Made by a program: the position numbers and the translations under genes. Positions 1 through 5,947 of a stretch of 5,947 nt of DNA are shown in pieces; position 1 is the stretch's first letter; each line of letters opens with the position of its first letter. The DNA lies in NCBI GenBank assembly GCA_002305205.1, contig DBQJ01000011.1:56650-62596 (forward strand), written 5' to 3'. The notes under the pieces are model-generated. The model searched no databases and had not been told where the DNA came from. It worked only from the letters and a program-made list of their open reading frames with translations. Origin of the DNA: a candidate division WWE3 bacterium UBA1397. GTDB lineage: Bacteria > Patescibacteriota > WWE3 > UBA101185 > UBA10185.

Positions 1-851
1 CCTTCTTGTATTATTTTAATCCTCACTACCTCTCCCGGAAGAAATATACTTTTAAGTGCATTAATCAGATCATTTATGTTCAATACCTTTATCCCCGATA
101 CAGAAGCTACTTTATTTAGATTAAAATCCAAAGTCATTAGTTTTAACTTATGTTCTTTAGCAAATATTACCAACTGTTTATCTACCTCCTTTTCTTTTGA
201 TTTTATCTGGGGAAATAACACCTTGGAGTATTTCTTTACCTCCTTTACAACATCTAATCCTCTTCTCCCCCTCTGTCTTTTAATGGTATCTTTACTATCG
301 GAAACAATATGAAGTTCATTGATTACTTCCTGGGGTATTACTAATGTTCTGTCAAAAAACCCCGTCTTAAGTAAGTCAGTTATACGTCCGTCTATTAGAA
401 CAGACGTGTCTATGACAACAGCATTCTCAAGCTCTTTTCTAAGGTTTCTTTCCTCTTCTTCTGCTTTTGATTTTTGCTTAACTCTTCTTGCTTCCTGTAT
501 CCTTTTAGACTGCTGTTCCCAGAAAGCAGATACTATATTCCTTACCACATCTGTAATTAAATTCTCTATCCACTGTCTTGTTTTGATAAGAAGAATAGGA
601 AATATGAAATAGCCAAATAAACCTGCTACTGATGAAATTAACACCTCAATTATTGTATGATACCCAAACCACGGGAGCTGACTAAAAAAAGCAGATAAGG
701 AGAAATTAAAACCCAGTATAAAAAATAATATACAAAAGACAATTCTCCAGACTATGTTTATACTTGCCTTTTTTCCTGTATTTGATTCCTTTGGTGCGGG
801 TAAAAGTACCTGGCGGCCTGTTCCCCCATTTGTTTTTGATTTATTATCCAT
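1..851 (-). CDS. yacL: Membrane-anchored PIN-TRAM domain protein, YacL family (C-terminus beyond window edge)
   Basis: Open from an ATG at 851 to the window edge: 283 codons seen, no stop reached, frame intact. It is a predicted membrane-tethered PIN-fold nuclease with a TRAM RNA-binding domain; the exact substrate of the family is unclear to me. Layout: a polar N-terminus (1-30), two hydrophobic segments (about 31-52 and 66-89), a highly charged, probably helical linker (about 112-144), a PIN domain (about 145-262), and the start of TRAM (LPGEVVRIKIIQE, 271-283). PIN motifs seen are VIDTSVLIDGRI with D148 and D154, VINEL with E179, RGRRGLD with D200, and TLDFNLNKV with D242. The RGRRGLD and DFNLNKV strings are characteristic of Firmicutes YacL. 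YacL usually has about four membrane helices, so two here is a reduced anchor. No Shine-Dalgarno site precedes the ATG; a short TA repeat does. The next Met is residue 239, so the start is secure. It lies 31 nt after radA and is likely cotranscribed with it. Confidence 0.9.
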   Translation of the reverse strand, partial: MDNKSKTNGGTGRQVLLPAPKESNTGKKASINIVWRIVFCILFFILGFNFSLSAFFSQLPWFGYHTIIEVLISSVAGLFGYFIFPILLIKTRQWIENLITDVVRNIVSAFWEQQSKRIQEARRVKQKSKAEEEERNLRKELENAVVIDTSVLIDGRITDLLKTGFFDRTLVIPQEVINELHIVSDSKDTIKRQRGRRGLDVVKEVKKYSKVLFPQIKSKEKEVDKQLVIFAKEHKLKLMTLDFNLNKVASVSGIKVLNINDLINALKSIFLPGEVVRIKIIQE

Positions 852-882
852 ATATATATAATTTTAGACTATTGGGAAGGAA

Positions 883-2241
883 TTAAAATGCTTGTTTTAT
901 AGCATTAAGAATTGATTTGCACCTGTCATATCCAATAACATTAGTAAAACCCAAACGGGATGCTTCTTTTTGTCTTTTTTCCTGATGTACAACTTTTCTT
1001 ATCTCACCGCTTAAACCGCATTCCCCAAATACAACGGTTTTAGATTTTATAGGAATATCTTTTAAAGCAGACACTACTGCAAGACAAACAGCTAAATCAG
1101 ATGCATATTCATTAACTTTAAAACCTCCTGCAATATTTATATATACATCATAACTTCCTGTAGGCAGTCCTACTCTCTTCTCTAAAATAGCCAGTAAAAC
1201 CTGTAATCTATTTACATTAAACCCGCTGGCGGTTCTTTTAGGATATCCGAATGAAGTTTTAGTTGTTAATGCCTGTACTTCAAAAAGAATAGGTCTGTAT
1301 CCCTCCATTGTTACTCCAACACAAGATCCCGGAGATTTTTCCATTCTTTGTTCTAAGAATACTTGGGAAGGATTTTTAACTTCTTTGATTCCATCACTAA
1401 ACATTTCAAATATCCCGACCTCAGAAACCGGTCCAAATCTATTTTTTGTAGTTTTTAATATTCTAAACATATGCTGAGAATCCCCTTCCAGGAATAATAC
1501 TGTATCCACAATGTGTTCTAATACTTTAGGTCCCGCTACTACCCCTTCTTTTGTTACATGCCCTACTAATACAACGGGTATATCTAATTCCTTGGCCATA
1601 TTAGTCAAAAGCTGTGTACATCCTCTGACTTGAACTAATGATCCGGGAAGCCCTCCTAAATCATTTGAGTATAAAGTTTGTATGGAATCAATTATTAGAA
1701 GAGAATATCTTTTATTCTTAGGCCGTTCATCTGAAAAAGACTCTCTTACTGCAGTATCTATCATTTCTATGGATGTTTCGGGTAAAAGGGAAAGATTATC
1801 TCCTTTATAATTTAGTCTGGAAACCCTAAGCTTTATCTGTTCAATATTCTCCTCTCCACAAATATAAAGAATGGGATTATCTTTTAATTCACGGCATATT
1901 TCAGTAAGAAGAGTGCTTTTACCAATACCGGGTTCACCGGATAGCAGTACAACCTGACCGGGAACAAAACCTCCCCCTAATACTCTATCAAACTCAGAGA
2001 TATTTGTTGAAAGTCTTTTTGGCGGTTTAATTGATACTGAAGATAAAGATACGGTTTTAGAACGGGCAGTACTTTTCATTCTTGAACTGCCGGGAATATT
2101 CTGCTTTCCTCTGTTTAAAGATGGGGAGATAACATCCTCCAAGAAAGAGTTCCATTCCTGACATTGGGGGCACTGTCCTACCCAATTTGTAGAAGTATAT
2201 CCGCAGGATTGACAGACAAATATAGTTTTTAATTTAGACAT
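883..2241 (-). CDS. radA: DNA repair/recombination protein RadA (Sms)
   Basis: 452 aa, the usual full length for bacterial RadA, a RecA-related ATPase that drives branch migration and processing of recombination intermediates in the cytoplasm. Domains in order: a four-cysteine zinc finger (C10, C13, C24, C27), a linker to about residue 75, and a RecA-like ATPase core. The core has Walker A GEPGIGKST (102-110), Walker B LLIIDSIQTL with D185, and the RadA-specific KNRFG motif (266-270). A Lon-protease-like C-terminal domain follows (about 290-452), with blocks CVGVTMEGYRPILFEVQAL and VVFGECGLSGEIR. The Lon serine position is alanine (EYASDLAV, 378-385), so this domain is a non-proteolytic scaffold, as expected for RadA. 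All hallmark motifs are intact. The ATG lies 8 nt after the clpC stop, with no Shine-Dalgarno site; translational coupling is plausible. Identification is essentially certain. Confidence 0.98.
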   Translation of the reverse strand: MSKLKTIFVCQSCGYTSTNWVGQCPQCQEWNSFLEDVISPSLNRGKQNIPGSSRMKSTARSKTVSLSSVSIKPPKRLSTNISEFDRVLGGGFVPGQVVLLSGEPGIGKSTLLTEICRELKDNPILYICGEENIEQIKLRVSRLNYKGDNLSLLPETSIEMIDTAVRESFSDERPKNKRYSLLIIDSIQTLYSNDLGGLPGSLVQVRGCTQLLTNMAKELDIPVVLVGHVTKEGVVAGPKVLEHIVDTVLFLEGDSQHMFRILKTTKNRFGPVSEVGIFEMFSDGIKEVKNPSQVFLEQRMEKSPGSCVGVTMEGYRPILFEVQALTTKTSFGYPKRTASGFNVNRLQVLLAILEKRVGLPTGSYDVYINIAGGFKVNEYASDLAVCLAVVSALKDIPIKSKTVVFGECGLSGEIRKVVHQEKRQKEASRLGFTNVIGYDRCKSILNAIKQAF

Positions 2242-2249
2242 AGGTATAA

Positions 2250-4550
2250 TTATTTGCTTCTCTGCTTTCCATTTTTAATAACAATAGCATCTCCTTTTAT
2301 CTCCGCAAGAATACGGAGAGGTCTTTTTTCATTTTTGAGTAGAAAAGAAGCTATGGGATCAAGAAGCTCTTTTTCTACAGTTCTTCTTAATGAACGTGCT
2401 CCGAATTCATCAGAATAACCTTTCCTTAATAATATCCTTATTATTTCATTGTTTAAATCTAAGGATATACTTTGTTTTCTAAGAGAGTTGGATATCTCAT
2501 CCATCAATATATTTAATATTTTCTTCTGTTCTTCTTTTCCCAGTCTTTTGAAAACCACAACTTCATCCAAACGGTTAAGAAGTTCGGGTTTTAATATCTT
2601 TTTTAGGTTTCCCTTTAGTCTATCTTCCACTTTCTTGTCTGTCAGCATGCTTTGTTCAAAACCAATACTACTATTATGTAGTATTTCTGTACCCAGATTA
2701 CTAGTCAGAATTACTACAGACTTTGAAAAATCAAAAGTAGACCCCTTTGCATCGGTTAATTCCGCCTCCTCCATTATCTGAAGCAGAATATTCAGCACAT
2801 CAGGATGAGCTTTTTCTATCTCATCAAAAAGAACAACGCTACTGGGATTAGATTCAATTTTTGAGGTAAGCTCTCCCCCCTCTCCATACCCCACATACCC
2901 CGGAGGTGCTCCGACTAGACGAGCTACTGTGTGTTTCTCAGAAAAATCACTCATATCCAATCTGATCAACGATCTATCTCCGAAATATTCTTCCGCTAAT
3001 ACTTTAGCCAATTCTGTTTTTCCCACACCGGTCGGTCCTAAGAATAAAAAATTACCCAATGGTCTTTTCTTGGCTCTTAAACCAAGCTCAGATCTGATTA
3101 AAGATCTGACCACATTATCAACTGCTGTATCCTGCCCAATAATCCTTTTTCTTATCTTCTCAGCTACTGTAGATAATCTTAATGCATCTCCAGATAAAGA
3201 CTCTCCCTTACCCTCCTCTTTAAATGCAACAAATGCATCTTTTATATCTTTTATACTCATTACAGCTCTATTATGTTTTTTTAATATCATACCTTCCTGT
3301 TCTTTAGATATTTTTTCTTCGCATTTTCTAAATTTATTCCTTAGATTTACAGCTTCCTGATATTTGCCGGAAACAATATCTAATTCAATTTTTGTTATTA
3401 AATCTATACCTCTATCTACCATTTCAATATAATGAGACGGTATCTGTGTTTTTCCTACAGACGCATAAGTACAGCAAAAGTCCATAAAATCCACTCCCTT
3501 TCTGGGAAATTTGACCCCGCTTTCTATTTCTTTAGCCTTTTTATATATCTCTTTTATTAATGTATGAGGAATAATTACATCATGATGAAGACTTAGTTCC
3601 TTAGCTTCCTCCTCCATTACACCAAGTGTTTCTCTTTCCTCAGTTTCCGGAACTGAAATAACGGCATAGTCAGATAGCATTTGTTCATTATCCGAAAATA
3701 CTTTCTCATAAACATTAGAGTTCATCACGGCAACTATCTTAGATCCTGATTGAGATACAGCCGTTTTAAATAAAGGGTAAAACATAGGAACAGAAACACC
3801 CGAAGGTGAAGAAAAAAATATATTTTGAAAATTCCTGATGAATAGAATAGTTTTTCCCAAGGTTTTAAGTTCATCCGATAGCTGTACAAGGGCTGATTCC
3901 ATATTTCCTTTGCTAAATACCCCTGTCATAAAGGATATCAGATCGAAATCTATTACTTTGTAGCCTGCTATGCCCCTTGGTACATTAAGTAAAAAGATAT
4001 TTCTGGACAACATTTCCATCAATGTTCTCTTTCCCACTCCGTTCTCCCCTATAAGTAGTACATTTTGTGTATTTTTTAACAGCAGCGCTGATATAAACAA
4101 ATCATATACATTTCTGTGTATAAAGTTACGGTTTAAATTCCTTATTGCTCTTCTTACATAGCTTTCTCCAAATGAATCTAAAAGGGGTGTTTGTGTTGAT
4201 TCCGTTATATTTAATCCTCCGGGAAAGATATTTATCTTAATTAATTCTTTTTTTACTATGTCAAAATCAGGGGATTTAACAATCTTTAACAACGCCAGAA
4301 GTAAATGCTCTGTTCCCACGTAAACATGATTTAAAGTATATGCCTGAGAGTAGGATTCATGTATCAATTTAGATATATTTATTAATTTATCTTTGGGAAT
4401 ACGGTTATAAATATCGTTCTGAAGAAGAATATTACCCATACCCTCTTCTTTCTTTATAGCTGTGATAATTATTTTACTAGAAAGGCGTTCTTTCCTGGGA
4501 AGGGAGATGATCACCTTCTTAGCTCTTTCGGTAAGTCTATCTGTAACCAT
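2250..4550 (-). CDS. clpC: ClpC-type AAA+ unfoldase with degenerate first ATPase module
   Basis: 766 aa, slightly short for ClpC (about 810-850). Clp/Hsp100 proteins unfold substrates and thread them into ClpP. Two Clp_N repeats are present (about 1-57, divergent, and 59-110 with HVYVGTEHLLLALL). D1 (about 135-375) aligns with ClpC D1, but Walker A reads GENGVGKRT (168-176), with Arg at the usual Ser/Thr. Walker B reads ILFIRNFQNI (235-244) where ILFIDEIHTL is expected, and the ERRF Arg-finger block is replaced by LSDYA (292-296). A short ClpC-type M/UVR-like insert follows (about 389-420, YQEAVNLRNKF). D2 is canonical: Walker A GPTGVGKT (505-512), pore loop GYVG (551-554), Walker B VVLFDEIEKAH (D576, E577), sensor 1 N618, Arg finger LLNRLDE (R660), sensor 2 GARSLRR. 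IGF (629-631) sits at the ClpP-docking loop position, favouring ClpC over ClpB. The WTGVP motif between D1 and D2 is lost. The gene lies 16 nt after rpsA with no Shine-Dalgarno site. Family certain; loss of D1 hydrolysis is inferred from motifs. Confidence 0.93.
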   Translation of the reverse strand: MVTDRLTERAKKVIISLPRKERLSSKIIITAIKKEEGMGNILLQNDIYNRIPKDKLINISKLIHESYSQAYTLNHVYVGTEHLLLALLKIVKSPDFDIVKKELIKINIFPGGLNITESTQTPLLDSFGESYVRRAIRNLNRNFIHRNVYDLFISALLLKNTQNVLLIGENGVGKRTLMEMLSRNIFLLNVPRGIAGYKVIDFDLISFMTGVFSKGNMESALVQLSDELKTLGKTILFIRNFQNIFFSSPSGVSVPMFYPLFKTAVSQSGSKIVAVMNSNVYEKVFSDNEQMLSDYAVISVPETEERETLGVMEEEAKELSLHHDVIIPHTLIKEIYKKAKEIESGVKFPRKGVDFMDFCCTYASVGKTQIPSHYIEMVDRGIDLITKIELDIVSGKYQEAVNLRNKFRKCEEKISKEQEGMILKKHNRAVMSIKDIKDAFVAFKEEGKGESLSGDALRLSTVAEKIRKRIIGQDTAVDNVVRSLIRSELGLRAKKRPLGNFLFLGPTGVGKTELAKVLAEEYFGDRSLIRLDMSDFSEKHTVARLVGAPPGYVGYGEGGELTSKIESNPSSVVLFDEIEKAHPDVLNILLQIMEEAELTDAKGSTFDFSKSVVILTSNLGTEILHNSSIGFEQSMLTDKKVEDRLKGNLKKILKPELLNRLDEVVVFKRLGKEEQKKILNILMDEISNSLRKQSISLDLNNEIIRILLRKGYSDEFGARSLRRTVEKELLDPIASFLLKNEKRPLRILAEIKGDAIVIKNGKQRSK

Positions 4551-4566
4551 TTTTTAGAGTATTAGC

Positions 4567-5673
4567 TTAGTTTTCAGTTCTGGTACTGAGGGCAAGTTTC
4601 TGGTTAGCACCATCTACCTGAATAACAACAGCTTCAACCTCCTGCCCTTCTTTAAGCGGAGTCCCCGCTTCAGATATATGTATTAATCCGTCTAAACCCT
4701 TTTCTATGGTAACAAATGCTCCAAAAGGAACTATTTTTGACACTAAACCCTTAATTTTAGTACCTACGGGGTATTTACTATCAACAGTTTCCCAAGGATT
4801 AGGAGTTAATCTTTTAACACTCAGGGCTAATTTTTTAGACTGTTCGTCTACTCCCAAAACCATTACAGATACTGTCTGACCTACTTTAAAGTAATGAGAA
4901 GGATGGTTTACCTTTTCCCATGCTATTTCACTGATATGAACCAACCCTTCAACACCTCCCAAATCTACAAATACTCCGAATGGCATTATACCCGTTACTA
5001 TTCCCTCCAATGTTTTGCCCGGCTCTATTTCAGCAAGTTTCTTTTCTTTTGATTCATCACTATAGTTGGATAAAGCATCTTTCTCTGATAATACAAATCT
5101 ATTCTTTTCCGGGTCCAGCTCAATTACTTTAACTTTCAGAATCTTTCCTGCTAATACTTTTAAAGAATCTTTAAGTTCAGATTCACTTCCTGCTGCAAAT
5201 TTAGCGATATCATTGGCAAAGTGGGATCTGTCCAAGTGAGAAAGAGGAATAAATCCTCTGAGATTAAGGCAATCGCATAATAAACCCCCCTTATTATATT
5301 CAATGATAGTTGCATCCAGAGAAGCACCACTGGAATAAGCTTCCTCTGCGTCTTTCCATTTCCTATCTTTTTCTGCTTTCCTAAGAGATAGAACAATGTA
5401 TCCTTGCATGTTCTCCGGTTGTACTATCTTTGCTGTAATATGATCCCCAGCCTTTAATCCCTTATAAACGCCATCTGTTTCTTCCAACTCAGCCCCTGTG
5501 ATTATTCCTTCGGATTTAGCTCCAACATCAACTAATATCTCTCCATGAGTTACGGATATTACATATCCTTCTATTAATTCTCCCGGTTTTAATTCCTTCA
5601 TCTGCAAATCTTTCTCTTTTAAAAGCTTTGACATTGCAGAATTTTCTTTATGTACTTTTTTTGCTTTTGACAT
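4567..5673 (-). CDS. rpsA: Ribosomal protein S1-like protein with four S1 RNA-binding repeats
   Basis: 368 aa. S1 binds single-stranded mRNA and helps bring it to the 30S subunit. Four S1 (OB-fold) repeats are seen: about 29-98 (GELIEGYVISVTHGEILVDV), 116-197 (GGLLCDCLNLRGFIPLSHL), 218-286 (GIVTGIMPFGVFVDLGGVEG, then LVHISEIAWEKV) and 303-364 (GLVSKIVPFGAFVTIEKGLD, then GLIHISE). E. coli S1 has six repeats in 557 aa; four is common in Firmicutes and other short S1 forms. The last two repeats are the most canonical. The fourth is shortened after HISE. Repeat 2 has an unusual CDC (133-135) in a strand that normally reads VDV. The start at 5673 gives a lysine-rich N-terminus; an in-frame ATG at 5634 (M14) is an alternative, and neither has a Shine-Dalgarno site. 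It is the first gene of the proposed operon, behind a sigma-70-like promoter and a structured leader. Confidence 0.9.
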   Translation of the reverse strand: MSKAKKVHKENSAMSKLLKEKDLQMKELKPGELIEGYVISVTHGEILVDVGAKSEGIITGAELEETDGVYKGLKAGDHITAKIVQPENMQGYIVLSLRKAEKDRKWKDAEEAYSSGASLDATIIEYNKGGLLCDCLNLRGFIPLSHLDRSHFANDIAKFAAGSESELKDSLKVLAGKILKVKVIELDPEKNRFVLSEKDALSNYSDESKEKKLAEIEPGKTLEGIVTGIMPFGVFVDLGGVEGLVHISEIAWEKVNHPSHYFKVGQTVSVMVLGVDEQSKKLALSVKRLTPNPWETVDSKYPVGTKIKGLVSKIVPFGAFVTIEKGLDGLIHISEAGTPLKEGQEVEAVVIQVDGANQKLALSTRTEN

Positions 5674-5690
5674 TTACGGACTTTGTTACT

Positions 5691-5720
5691 TCAGAAATCT
5701 TTATACCAGATATCCTTATA
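5691..5720 (-). repeat. Tandem imperfect 15-nt direct repeat in the rpsA leader
   Basis: TATAAGGATATCTGG (5706-5720) is followed directly by TATAAAGATTTCTGA (5691-5705) on the minus strand. The two copies match at 12 of the first 14 positions. The second copy ends 17 nt before the rpsA ATG. The location in the 5' leader of an RNA-binding protein suggests a possible protein-binding site for control of translation, but this is inference; a chance AT-rich duplication is also possible. Confidence 0.4.
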
Positions 5721-5722
5721 AC

Positions 5723-5759
5723 AAAACCCCCTTTCTGTCCTAGTAGGACAACAGGGATT
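5723..5759 (-). terminator. Possible rRNA-operon intrinsic terminator (extended hairpin with short U tract)
   Basis: In a transcript reading through from the 5S gene, the palindrome can be extended by an outer stem. AATCCCT (5753-5759) can pair with the GGGGGTT segment (5725-5731) using G-U pairs, with small internal loops, and four T residues follow (5723-5726). This gives a modest terminator-like structure about 70-110 nt beyond 5S. The U tract is short and the outer stem includes wobble pairs, so support is weak. Transcripts starting at the rpsA promoter would lack the outer arm. Confidence 0.25.
5736..5750 (-). promoter_or_regulatory. Perfect 15-bp palindrome at the predicted rpsA transcription start
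   Basis: TGTCCTACTAGGACA on the minus strand is a perfect inverted repeat of 7 + 1 + 7 bp. It starts 6 bp downstream of the -10 hexamer, so it covers or abuts the predicted +1. As DNA it has the shape and position of a repressor operator. As RNA it would be a hairpin (6-bp stem, 3-nt loop) at the 5' end of the mRNA, which could protect the transcript. The sequence does not decide between these roles. Confidence 0.5.
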
Positions 5760-5785
5760 ATATATTAGGATTGTGGGCGTGGCAA
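5757..5785 (-). promoter_or_regulatory. Sigma-70-type promoter for the rpsA-clpC-radA-yacL unit
   Basis: On the minus strand, -35 TTGCCA (5780-5785) and a consensus -10 TATAAT (5757-5762) are separated by exactly 17 bp. The -35 differs from TTGACA at one base. AT-rich sequence upstream, including a 7-T run (5809-5815), could act as an UP element. Start is predicted about 7 nt downstream, near 5749-5752, giving a leader of about 77 nt before the rpsA ATG. The promoter lies between the 5S gene and rpsA, so the protein genes can be transcribed independently of rRNA. The start site itself is inferred. Confidence 0.75.
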
Positions 5786-5831
5786 TAAGATATATTGTAT
5801 GAATTATTAAAAAAATACTAGGAGATAATAC

Positions 5832-5944
<113 letters not shown>

Positions 5945-5947
5945 ATG

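Larger units (their letters stand above)
5674..5831 (-). other. 5S-rpsA intergenic region and rpsA leader
   Basis: This 158-nt stretch is the only sizeable non-coding region in the window. In transcription order it holds an AT-rich segment with a 7-T run just after 5S, a short GC-rich patch in the promoter spacer (CGCCCAC), the promoter, the palindrome, a G5 run (5727-5731), the tandem repeat, and a 17-nt A-rich segment before the rpsA ATG. I see no tRNA, no leader peptide ORF of useful length and no known riboswitch. Confidence 0.8.

Noticed and set aside
76..612. Two plus-strand ORFs of 78 and 97 codons
   Set aside because: Both lie antisense to the well-supported yacL-family coding frame; their translations are low-complexity Ser/Phe/Leu-rich and resemble no family.
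681..695. Possible frameshift at a run of seven A (seven T in the coding strand) in the PIN-TRAM gene
   Set aside because: Counting bases shows that the frame continues correctly through Ala-Phe-Phe-Ser into the second membrane segment, so the gene is intact to the window edge.
851..860. TA dinucleotide repeat before the yacL-family start as a phase-variation tract
   Set aside because: It has only five repeat units and lies in a generally AT-rich gap, too short to claim slippage-based switching.
2929..3360. Plus-strand ORF of 143 codons
   Set aside because: It is the antisense shadow of the conserved ClpC D2 and linker region; conserved motifs are on the other strand. The same applies to the plus-strand ORFs at 2449-2781 and 3970-4161.
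5160..5396. Minus-strand ORF of 78 codons inside rpsA
   Set aside because: It is an alternative frame inside S1 repeats 1-2, which read cleanly in the main frame.
5696..5727. Second promoter with TATAAA and a TGG extended -10 closer to rpsA
   Set aside because: The only -35-like element (TTGTTA) is 13 bp away, too close, and the TATAAA lies within the tandem repeat. The promoter at 5757-5785 is far better.
5809..5830. Intrinsic terminator at the 7-T run just after 5S
   Set aside because: Only a weak 5-bp AT stem (TATTA/TAATA) can be drawn, and it flanks the T run instead of preceding it; the run fits better as an UP-like element.

Overview
This 5.9 kb window is a compact, AT-rich bacterial core-gene block. 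Every gene lies on the minus strand, so biological order runs from high to low coordinates. That order is: 5S rRNA (rRNA operon end), a 158-nt intergenic region with a good sigma-70-type promoter, a four-repeat ribosomal protein S1 (rpsA), a ClpC-type AAA+ unfoldase, the recombination factor RadA, and a membrane-anchored PIN-TRAM protein of the YacL family that runs off the window edge. Gaps between the four protein genes are only 16, 8 and 31 nt. No terminator is visible between them, so they are most likely one transcription unit starting just after the rRNA operon.

Organism: certainly bacterial. The clpC-radA-yacL order recalls the Firmicutes block ctsR-mcsA-mcsB-clpC-radA-disA-yacL, but here disA is absent and S1 sits in front. 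None of the four start codons has a recognisable Shine-Dalgarno sequence, which is atypical of Firmicutes. The low GC, short four-repeat S1, missing Shine-Dalgarno sites and divergent ClpC fit an uncultured lineage such as the Candidate Phyla Radiation (Patescibacteria). That placement is inference and is not proven by the sequence. UAA stops and normal reading frames are used, with no sign of a UGA reassignment.

How the genes relate: S1 acts in translation initiation, ClpC would feed substrates to ClpP, RadA processes recombination intermediates, and the PIN-TRAM protein is a predicted membrane-tethered nuclease. This is housekeeping rather than an accessory island. I saw no mobile element, CRISPR array, toxin-antitoxin pair or defence system.

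The most unusual feature is the ClpC homologue. Its second ATPase module and ClpP-docking IGF loop are intact. Its first ATPase module has lost the Walker B acidic pair, the Arg-finger region and the Walker A Ser/Thr, so it looks like a pseudo-ATPase. The second point of interest is the rpsA leader. It holds a perfect 15-bp palindrome at the predicted transcription start and a tandem imperfect 15-nt repeat just before the S1 start, both candidates for regulation.
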